DNA from: CCY15215 sp034932145
GTDB taxonomy: Bacteria; Cyanobacteriota; Cyanobacteriia; Cyanobacteriales; Spirulinaceae
NCBI RefSeq assembly: GCF_034932145.1
Contig: NZ_JAYGHV010000076.1
Coordinates: 1 to 5,764 of the forward strand
Reading direction: 5' to 3'
DNA: 5,764 nt
Within the stretch, counting starts at the first letter, position 1. Every line of letters starts with the position of its first letter. A model generated the notes under the pieces. It was not told where the DNA came from and did no database searches. It saw nothing but the letters and a program-made list of their open reading frames with translations. Shown here in pieces: positions 1 to 4,785 of this stretch. A program made the position numbers and the translations under genes.

Positions 1-87
1 GAAGCCATTCAGGATTACCGCGCCGCCGATCCCAATGATACTCTAGTCAAAACTGCTCGCGGTTTGGGCATTTGTTTGGGAAATTAA
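1..87 (+). CDS. C-terminal tail of an unrecognised protein (partial)
   Basis: The first base opens an uninterrupted frame of 28 codons that ends in TAA at 85-87, so this is the 3' end of a gene that begins outside the window. The tail reads EAIQDYRAADPNDTLVKTAR and then a short hydrophobic end, GLGICLGN. The composition (GC-rich, ordinary codons) looks coding and differs from the AT-rich DNA that follows. The pattern of a helix, a DPND turn and a second helix would fit the last unit of a helical-repeat protein, but that is only an impression; I do not recognise the family. It converges on the SNIPE-like gene, whose stop lies about 60 bases away. Confidence 0.6.
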   Translation, partial: EAIQDYRAADPNDTLVKTARGLGICLGN

Positions 88-91
88 ATAG

Positions 92-114
92 TAGGGTGGG
101 CAAAACTCACCCTA
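92..114. repeat. Short inverted repeat of the cyanobacterial GTAGGGTGGGC type
   Basis: TAGGGTG (92-98) pairs perfectly with CACCCTA (108-114) around a nine-base loop. It sits between two convergent genes, immediately after the first stop codon. Its left arm resembles the GTAGGGTGGGCA hairpins scattered between genes in many cyanobacteria (from memory, not searched). It could act as a weak two-way transcription barrier, but neither side carries a clear T-run, so I do not call it a terminator. Confidence 0.45.
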
Positions 115-145
115 TAATAAAGAAGGAAGAAATAGAAAAAACTTA

Positions 146-1516
146 TTATTTTTTCATGGCAACAGTTTTACGATATTCTTCAGCTTCGGCGACTTTGGTA
201 AAACTAATTTTTGTTTCCCAGTTTTCTTCTCGAGCAATATTTTTTACTGTTTCTACAATTTCATCTAGAGTGATGCTAAAAAATTCTTTGCGATCGTTAG
301 CTTTATTTACTCTTTTCTCATCAAAAATCTGATGCAATCTATTTTCTAACTCTGGTGCATTGTCTGAAAAAATCATTGTATGAATATCGAAAGGAAAAGG
401 AACAGAAGCACTACTCAGTTCTTTGATGCGATCGTTAGGATCGAGTCTGCGTGTCATACCTATTTTATAAATGTTGCTCCCAAATGAACCAATATTAGAA
501 ATAATGTAAACATGACCTGACTTTGTTAACTGTGCGCGTGAAACTGCTCGTTCTTTATTAATCGTGGCTTCTTCTAATTGTTGTCTAAGATATTCAATTT
601 TTTCTTGTAGCTTGTCTTTCTCCTGACCCATTAATTGCGTAATTTCTTGGCGAGCTTTTTCTAGTTCTTTTGTATATTTTTCTTCTTCTTCTTCAGTTTT
701 TTCTTTGATCTTTTCAATTTCACGACGAGCTTTTTCTTCTTCTCGCATTTGCTCTTTGATCCTACGCTGCTCTTCTTGTTCTTCCTTTTTCTTTTCTTGA
801 AATTCGTGAGTTAAATATAATTCTTGTAACCTCAATCCCAAATACTCTTTTGTGATTTCACATTTATTTGTCTCTGATAATTTATTTAGAGCTTCGTATG
901 ATTTGTTAATTCTCTTTTCTAATGTTTTGATATTATTATACTTAACTTTTAAAACGGCTGTATCACACTCACCATTAAATGCACGAAGAATTAACTTCAA
1001 AAAAGCATTGATCATTTTTCTCCCTTTCGCTTGACTTCCTTCTACTGTCCACTCAGTATGACAGATAGCGGCTATTTTGTTTTTTATCTTTTCCTTTTGT
1101 TTTATTTTGATTGTATCAAGTTTCTCTTTATATTCTTCAGATGTACCAAAATCATATTTACTTTCATAAAGCCCATGAGAAACAATAAACTCTTGTTCTT
1201 CTAATTCTTGTAAACGGGATATTAATAATGTAATTTCCTTCTTGATTTCGGCAAGAGTTTTACGATCTTCCTTAATATTGGACTCGAGTTCCATCAGTAT
1301 CTTATCTTTTTCTATCAGATTGCCATATTTTTTTTGGAAGGATTCTATTTTTTGTTTCTTGATATTAATCTCAGCTTGACGTTTGTTTAATTCTTGCTCT
1401 TTGACTGAGATTTTTCCATATCGTTCTTCAAGCTGTCTAATTGTCTCTTTCTTCGCTAGAATATAGCCAATTGCTAGTATTGCAATACAGGTCGTAATAA
1501 AGGTGATAAGTATCAT
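146..1516 (-). CDS. SNIPE-like membrane-anchored anti-phage nuclease (DUF4041 + GIY-YIG/T5orf172)
   Basis: The 456-residue protein has five visible parts. Residues 3-21 are a hydrophobic helix followed by Lys-Lys, fitting an inner-membrane anchor with the body in the cytoplasm. Residues 25-110 are a charged coiled coil. About 112-240 (GLYESKYDFGTSEEYK, ICHTEWTVEGS, AFNGECD) match the DUF4041 region, now linked to SNIPE. About 240-325 is a second Glu/Lys-rich coiled coil containing five consecutive Glu (TTC repeats at 680-694). About 333-425 is a GIY-YIG-type nuclease of the T5orf172/Mug113 class: HVYIISN at 335, IYKIGMTRR at 349, the likely catalytic Glu in PELENRLHQIF (388-398), and KEFFSIT (410-416). 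SNIPE proteins with this order sit in the membrane and cut phage DNA as it is injected; a SNIPE role here is inferred from architecture. The ATG at 1516 gives the complete membrane helix; no clear Shine-Dalgarno precedes it. It lies 70 bases downstream of the Get3d gene, same strand, with no strong terminator between. It is visibly more AT-rich than that gene, suggesting acquisition. A generic coiled-coil GIY-YIG protein is the alternative. Confidence 0.85.
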   Translation of the reverse strand: MILITFITTCIAILAIGYILAKKETIRQLEERYGKISVKEQELNKRQAEINIKKQKIESFQKKYGNLIEKDKILMELESNIKEDRKTLAEIKKEITLLISRLQELEEQEFIVSHGLYESKYDFGTSEEYKEKLDTIKIKQKEKIKNKIAAICHTEWTVEGSQAKGRKMINAFLKLILRAFNGECDTAVLKVKYNNIKTLEKRINKSYEALNKLSETNKCEITKEYLGLRLQELYLTHEFQEKKKEEQEEQRRIKEQMREEEKARREIEKIKEKTEEEEEKYTKELEKARQEITQLMGQEKDKLQEKIEYLRQQLEEATINKERAVSRAQLTKSGHVYIISNIGSFGSNIYKIGMTRRLDPNDRIKELSSASVPFPFDIHTMIFSDNAPELENRLHQIFDEKRVNKANDRKEFFSITLDEIVETVKNIAREENWETKISFTKVAEAEEYRKTVAMKK

Positions 1517-1586
1517 TGTCTACAAAAAATCTAGCTATAAGTACTGTTCTTTTAAGTTATCGCAATAGCACAAAATGTTAATTCAA

Positions 1587-2762
1587 TTAAGTGCTAAAGC
1601 GAATTTTCAGATAATCTGACTCCATTTTTGCCCCAGACGGATTTAACGCGGCTAGGGCTTGGGGTAGAACTAAATTGCGGCGATGATTACCGATGCGAAT
1701 ATTTAATTCATCCCCAGTTTTATTTAACTGAATTTTATCTTTAGTCATGCGGGGTAAATATAGTTCTAAACTATAATATCCTCCTTCTTGTACAATACGC
1801 ATAGTATTTTCTTGATAATAAACCTGTGATGGGTCTTCATCTGCATATAAAGTTTCTTTCAATCGTTCTAAAGCCTCAAGACCGCACATTTCCTCAGAAT
1901 ATAAAGGAACTTCTTTTACTGGCAAAGGATGGAAATTTTCGTGAATTTCCTTTCTATAAATTTCCTGACTTTCCTTCCAACGCTTGAAAAAAGGATCGCT
2001 GACTTCTTCGGGAATAATACGATTGGCAATAATCAAATCTGTGGCCACATTATATAAACTTAAATAGGCATGAGCGCGTAAAGATTCCTTAATTACCATC
2101 TTCTCGGGATTCGTCACCAAACGCACTGAAGTTTGTGTATTATTGGTTAAAATCTTTTCTAATTCTTCAATTTGTTCGTAGAATTCGTAAGGAGCATCCA
2201 TCACCTCTTTATCCGGTAGAGAAAATCCAGCAATGGGCTTAAAAAGCGGTTCGACTAAAGGACGCAAAGCAACCGACATGGTTTGTAAGGGCTTATAAAA
2301 TCTTCTCATATACCAGCCCCCTACCTCTGGAATACTCAACAGTCTTAACGCTGTTCCCGTCGGTGCAGAATCAATAATTAAAATATCGTATTTGCCCTCA
2401 TCGTAGTGGCGTTTCATTCGCACTAACCCAAATATCTCATCCATACCGGGGAGAATGGCTAATTCCTCGGCTTGTATGCCATCAAGTCCCCGTGCTTGTA
2501 AAACTTGGGTAATATAGCGTTTAACTGCCCCCCAATTGCCTTCTAACTCCATTAGTGCATCTAATTCCGCCCCCCAGAGGTTCGATCGCACGAGTTTGGC
2601 TTCGTGTCCCAGTTCTAGATCGAAACTATCGGCGAGGGAGTGGGCTGGATCGGTACTCAAGACGAGGGTTTTATAGCCCAATTCCGCACAGCGTAACCCC
2701 GTTGCTGCTGCAACAGAGGTTTTTCCAACGCCGCCTTTTCCTGTCATTAAAATTACGCGCAT
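1587..2762 (-). CDS. get3d: Get3d/ArsA-family ATPase with C-terminal HSP20-like domain
   Basis: The 391-residue protein is a full-length P-loop ATPase of the ArsA/Get3 (SIMIBI) class. GKGGVGKTS at 8-16 is the deviant Walker A (signature Lys9). STDPAHSLADSF at 36-47 is switch I, with the likely catalytic Asp38. IIDSAPTGTALRLL at 129-142 is switch II, and TNPEKMVIKES at 217-227 is the nucleotide-contact loop. The only cysteines are Cys25 and Cys293, so the zinc CxxC of fungal Get3 is absent. Residues about 319-391 form a small alpha-crystallin/HSP20-like beta domain. This combination is typical of Get3d, known from cyanobacteria and chloroplasts. Get3 proteins chaperone hydrophobic or tail-anchored clients; the clients of Get3d are not settled. 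The cytosolic location is inferred from the absence of a signal peptide. The ATG at 2762 places the P-loop at the normal distance; no strong Shine-Dalgarno is visible. Arsenite-pump ATPase is unlikely: there is one ATPase half, and no ars genes are nearby. Confidence 0.92.
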   Translation of the reverse strand: MRVILMTGKGGVGKTSVAAATGLRCAELGYKTLVLSTDPAHSLADSFDLELGHEAKLVRSNLWGAELDALMELEGNWGAVKRYITQVLQARGLDGIQAEELAILPGMDEIFGLVRMKRHYDEGKYDILIIDSAPTGTALRLLSIPEVGGWYMRRFYKPLQTMSVALRPLVEPLFKPIAGFSLPDKEVMDAPYEFYEQIEELEKILTNNTQTSVRLVTNPEKMVIKESLRAHAYLSLYNVATDLIIANRIIPEEVSDPFFKRWKESQEIYRKEIHENFHPLPVKEVPLYSEEMCGLEALERLKETLYADEDPSQVYYQENTMRIVQEGGYYSLELYLPRMTKDKIQLNKTGDELNIRIGNHRRNLVLPQALAALNPSGAKMESDYLKIRFST

Positions 2763-2790
2763 GAGCCGATCTACCTAAGAAGTCCCTGAT

Positions 2791-2821
2791 ATTTTAACTT
2801 AGGGAGCGGGAATCGAGACAA
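2791..2821 (-). promoter_or_regulatory. Candidate promoter for the Get3d gene
   Basis: Read on the minus strand, TTGTCT (2816-2821) and TAAAAT (2791-2796) are separated by 19 bases. The -10 matches five of six consensus positions and the -35 four of six. Transcription would start near 2784, leaving a leader of about 20 bases before the ATG at 2762. The site overlaps the end of the decayed cbiD-like fragment. The long spacer keeps confidence low. Confidence 0.3.
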
Positions 2822-2978
2822 AATGCTGTTTGAGAACGTCAAGGCGAGAAATATGCCAGTAGTCTATTTGTACAGTTTCTAAAGGTGTTTGTTGCTGGAG
2901 ATAGCGTAAAGCAGCAACAGCAGCAGCACAGGCAAAAACAGGTAAGGTAAACCCCGATCGCGGTTGAGAAATGGTCAC
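2799..2978 (-). pseudogene. Truncated N-terminal fragment resembling CbiD (cobalt-precorrin-5B C1-methyltransferase)
   Basis: From a possible GTG at 2978 the frame gives 59 residues. Residues 8-25, SGFTLPVFACAAAVAALR, match the opening typical of CbiD, the anaerobic cobalamin-pathway enzyme that methylates C1 of the corrin ring. CbiD is normally about 350 residues; here the frame stops at 2799 and the Get3d gene starts 36 bases later, so most of the enzyme is missing. After VQID at residues 37-40 the resemblance fades. Skipping one base there would continue as LLAYFSP and then a stop, closer to the DLL that usually follows in CbiD, so a small frameshift plus truncation is plausible. No Shine-Dalgarno precedes the GTG. 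The frame stays open back to about 3095, but that extension overlaps the neighbouring gene and looks non-coding. The alternative is a small unrelated protein. Confidence 0.45.
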
Positions 2979-3061
2979 AAAAAAACTTGATTTAGAGAAA
3001 GAACAAGGTAACGAGGGAATGGTTTGTTTAACATAGGTAGTGCCATGATTTTTCTCTTCTT

Positions 3062-3403
3062 TTAGCAATAGTTTTGAATGTCTTCTCCGCAACAATCAGC
3101 AAGGTAACACAAAGCCCGAAACCGCAAATAAACAACTTCTTCATAAACTGGGTTCAACTTGCATAACGGAGGAATTTCTACTACCGTTCGTCCAAAAACT
3201 TTGATTTTACGCTCAAATGGACATTGTGCGGGAATTGTGCGACAGATAGAATGGGCGATCGCGCTACTCTTAATCTCTAATTGGTTCAACCATTGGCGAA
3301 GAGGATGGTAGAGGTCAAATGTACGAAAATCTGAGGAGAGAGAAGTACGGATGGGGAAAGATAAAACTCCGAGGGCGTTTGAAACGATATTAGGATTTAA
3401 CAT
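3062..3403 (-). CDS. Stand-alone Mo-dependent nitrogenase C-terminal family protein (Mo-nitro_C)
   Basis: The 113-residue protein matches the small cyanobacterial family named after the C-terminus of Mo-dependent nitrogenase. The conserved core runs from about residue 32 to the end: PLRQWLNQLEI, ICRTIPAQCPFERKIKVFGR (53-72), IPPLCKLNP (77-85), LRFRALCYLAD (93-103), and a CGED...YC tail. It has seven cysteines (54, 61, 81, 99, 104, 105, 113), several inside the conserved motifs, which suggests metal binding or redox chemistry. The biochemical role of the family is not known, and the name does not show that this organism fixes nitrogen. No signal peptide or membrane helix is seen. The ATG at 3403 is the natural start, though no good Shine-Dalgarno precedes it. 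The gene is 83 bases upstream of the cbiD-like scrap and is divergent from tRNA-Ser. Confidence 0.85.
   Translation of the reverse strand: MLNPNIVSNALGVLSFPIRTSLSSDFRTFDLYHPLRQWLNQLEIKSSAIAHSICRTIPAQCPFERKIKVFGRTVVEIPPLCKLNPVYEEVVYLRFRALCYLADCCGEDIQNYC
3255..3262. repeat. HIP1 octamer GCGATCGC
   Basis: A perfect copy of the highly iterated cyanobacterial palindrome lies inside the Mo-nitro_C family gene. It is part of the evidence for a cyanobacterial host. Confidence 0.85.
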
Positions 3404-3531
3404 GATTCAAAATAGGTCTTTGTGATTTGCTATATTCCTAGAGTATCCATAATTTTAAAAAATGGGAAGAGCATAAAAATATAAATTACCTTTATGAATC
3501 ATAACTTTATCTTAAGTCTTCAAGATTTCCA

Positions 3532-3560
3532 TTGCGCCCCTCCCTTCTCCTTGTTATCAT
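3532..3560 (+). promoter_or_regulatory. Candidate promoter for tRNA-Ser
   Basis: TTGCGC (3532-3537) and TATCAT (3555-3560) are separated by exactly 17 bases. The -10 matches five of six sigma-70 positions; the -35 keeps the TTG. Transcription would start near 3567, just ahead of the mature tRNA 5' end at 3575, which suits a tRNA gene. The rest of the gap from 3404 is AT-rich and shows no convincing terminator or ORF; the minus-strand promoter of the Mo-nitro_C gene presumably lies in it, but I cannot place it. Confidence 0.5.
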
Positions 3561-3574
3561 AGGGAAAGACTTGT

Positions 3575-3659
3575 GGAGAGGTGGCAGAGTGGTCGAACGC
3601 GCTCGACTTGAAATCGAGTGAACCGAAAGGTTCCGTGGGTTCGAATCCCACCCTCTCCG
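3575..3659 (+). tRNA. trnS-UGA: tRNA-Ser (anticodon UGA)
   Basis: This is a complete class II cloverleaf of 85 bases. The acceptor stem GGAGAGG (3575-3581) pairs with CCTCTCC (3652-3658), and G3659 is the discriminator expected for serine. The anticodon stem CTCGA (3602-3606) pairs with TCGAG (3614-3618) around a seven-base loop whose anticodon TGA is at 3609-3611, reading UCN serine codons. The long variable arm has stem GAACC/GGTTC (3620-3624 with 3629-3633), typical of tRNA-Ser. The T arm GTGGG/CCCAC (3635-3639 with 3647-3651) encloses TTCGAAT. CCA is not encoded and must be added after transcription. Gene debris starts two bases beyond the 3' end, so the tRNA may have served as an integration site. 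Confidence 0.97.
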
Positions 3660-3663
3660 TATT

Positions 3664-3864
3664 AAAATGCTTGTCTAAGGCTTCTTTGTATTTAGCACAG
3701 GCGGGGCGATCGCCTCGTCTTTGGTGGCGTTTTTGCACTCGATAACGTAGAAATATTTGCTTTCATTGCGGAGGTATTTAAGTAAATCGCGGTTGCCGTA
3801 ATTGTTGTTTAATTAGAGGTTAATCTGGATGGCTTTTTTGTACTGCTCTCCAAAATGCTTATCT
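3664..3864. repeat. Direct repeat pair (13 bases, one mismatch) 188 bases apart
   Basis: AAAATGCTTGTCT at 3664-3676 recurs as AAAATGCTTATCT at 3852-3864. Both encode DKHF on the minus strand, at the end and the beginning of the remnant. They may be homologous positions of a once tandemly repeated protein unit, or direct repeats flanking a small insertion. Confidence 0.4.
3706..3713. repeat. HIP1 octamer GCGATCGC
   Basis: A perfect HIP1 palindrome, inside the extended palindrome GGCGATCGCC at 3705-3714. It lies in the degenerate remnant beside the run of Gs where the reading frame slips. Confidence 0.85.
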
Positions 3865-3885
3865 GGTAGAGAAAGCAGCTACAAG

Positions 3886-4311
3886 TTATGTACTATTGCC
3901 CTGATTTGGTGGTGAAATTCGTTTAGTAATACTTGGGGCTGCTGCAATTTTGAGAGCAAGGGCTTTTTGTTCTGGTTTTGATGATGACCAGCCTGTGATG
4001 TCGGCATGATTGTGATTATTTTCAACAGGTTTCGCTTTTATTGTTAATGATTCAATTTGACAATCTTTTGCTTGAATATCAAATCGTCCATAAAGTGTTT
4101 TGCCTGTTTGTGTGGCAACATCATCCCCAACTTGCCAAATTTCAGCTTCTGTTGTCTCTCGGTGGCGAGTCACTGATAAATCTTGATGAGGATGAGGCAT
4201 AAATAACTCTGGTCTTGGGGTTCCATTGTTTCGGAAATGTCTACTTTGCAAAACATACCTAGCTAGGATTTCAGTTTCTTCAATAGGTGGAATATTTGAT
4301 GGATCAAGCAT
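3886..4311 (-). CDS. Conserved protein of unknown function, third gene of the TIGR04255 cassette
   Basis: The 141-residue soluble protein has no signal peptide or membrane helix. Two blocks look conserved: MPHPHQDLSVTRH at residues 38-50 and NHNHADITGW at 99-108. Together they hold most of its histidines and two acidic residues, which could bind a metal or form an active site; this is inferred from composition only. Between them lie IWQVGDDVA (58-66) and LYGRFDIQA (73-81). I recall similar proteins as an uncharacterised family encoded beside TIGR04255 genes in several bacterial groups, but I know of no assigned function. The ATG at 4311 follows the stop of the upstream gene by eight bases, with no strong Shine-Dalgarno, so translation may depend on coupling. 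The last codons approach the degenerate remnant by the tRNA, leaving seven bases. Confidence 0.8.
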   Translation of the reverse strand: MLDPSNIPPIEETEILARYVLQSRHFRNNGTPRPELFMPHPHQDLSVTRHRETTEAEIWQVGDDVATQTGKTLYGRFDIQAKDCQIESLTIKAKPVENNHNHADITGWSSSKPEQKALALKIAAAPSITKRISPPNQGNST

Positions 4312-4319
4312 TATTTGAC

Positions 4320-4784
4320 TTAGATTTTTTGAATATTTACCTGTTCAATCAAATTCAGAATTCTTGTTGATATTTCACCTAAGAAAAATTCCGATCCATT
4401 AGTGCTATCTTCCCCAAATAAAGCGGCGTAATAAAGATAACCTTCTGGGCTAATACTAATAGACAATATCCAACGGGGATGGCGATACCATTCCAAAGTA
4501 ATATGACCATCGGGTTCTGCACCAAAGGTCGGTAATGGATAAGTTAATGGCAATGCTTCGATTACCGCCCAAGTTTTCTTAAAAGTTTTTTCCTGAATCG
4601 GTAGGGCATTATATCCATCCCAGTCTGTGGTTTGGCATTCATCCCATAATTCGATGAGTTCGTTATAGGCTTGCTGCTTACCAAAAACTACTGACTGGGA
4701 AAAATGCTGAGAATTATTTTGATTGATTTTCTCGATATAGTTAGCGGTGGTTGTGCTGCCTATTGTTCTGGTTAAGGTTGCCAT
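4320..4784 (-). CDS. Conserved WDGY-motif protein of unknown function, second gene of the TIGR04255 cassette
   Basis: Starting at the ATG at 4784 the protein has 154 residues. A TTG four codons upstream (4796) would overlap the previous gene, but GGAGG at 4790-4794 lies five bases before the ATG, an ideal position, so the ATG is preferred. Recognisable blocks are ELIELWDECQTTDWDGYNAL (42-61), GAEPDGHITLEWY (88-100), ILSISISPEGYLYYAALFGE (106-125) and FFLGEISTRILNLIEQV (133-149). The C-terminal part alternates like a small beta sheet, YRHPRWILSISIS then GYLYYAALF. There is no signal peptide or membrane segment, and no catalytic residue can be named. I recall this motif pattern from hypothetical proteins encoded next to TIGR04255 genes. 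One base separates it from the upstream gene, pointing to translational coupling and a shared function. Confidence 0.82.
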   Translation of the reverse strand: MATLTRTIGSTTTANYIEKINQNNSQHFSQSVVFGKQQAYNELIELWDECQTTDWDGYNALPIQEKTFKKTWAVIEALPLTYPLPTFGAEPDGHITLEWYRHPRWILSISISPEGYLYYAALFGEDSTNGSEFFLGEISTRILNLIEQVNIQKI

Positions 4785-4785
4785 T

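Larger units (their letters stand above)
3661..3878 (-). pseudogene. Degenerate remnant of a possible PD-(D/E)XK-like nuclease gene next to tRNA-Ser
   Basis: A clear protein-like reading survives on the minus strand but is broken. From 3878 it gives LLSLPDKHFGEQYKKAIQIN, then a TAA at 3813-3815. It continues in the same frame as NNNYGNRDLLKYLRNESKYF, YVIECKNATKDE and AIA, slips by one base in the GGGG run near 3703-3706, and ends as ACAKYKEALDKHFN directly against the tRNA 3' end. An in-frame TAG lies just upstream of 3878, and no start codon or ribosome site is evident. YVIECK has the beta-strand-plus-ExK look of PD-(D/E)XK nucleases such as restriction enzymes, with a possible partner Asp in GNRD; this is suggestive only. 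I do not recognise the parent family. Confidence 0.55.

Noticed and set aside
72..332. Plus-strand ORF of 86 codons at the left edge
   Set aside because: It starts inside the tail of the left-edge gene and runs antisense to the nuclease domain, with low-complexity Phe/Ser-rich sequence.
680..694. Five TTC repeats as a phase-variable tract
   Set aside because: It is a trinucleotide repeat encoding Glu in a coiled coil, so length changes would keep the frame, and it is short.
852..1034. Plus-strand ORF antisense to the nuclease gene
   Set aside because: It is a shadow of the well-supported minus-strand gene, with no ribosome site or recognisable protein.
2555..2764. Plus-strand ORF antisense to the start of the Get3d gene
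   Set aside because: It is Arg-rich shadow translation opposite the conserved P-loop region.
2979..3095. N-terminal extension of the CbiD-like frame to an upstream start
   Set aside because: The extra 39 residues overlap the end of the Mo-nitro_C gene, look non-coding and precede the point where CbiD similarity starts.
3520..3738. A 72-codon minus-strand ORF across the tRNA gene
   Set aside because: Its middle (ERVGFEPTEPFGSLDFKSSA) is the antisense of tRNA-Ser, a familiar spurious translation. Only its first residues overlap the degenerate remnant, which is annotated separately.
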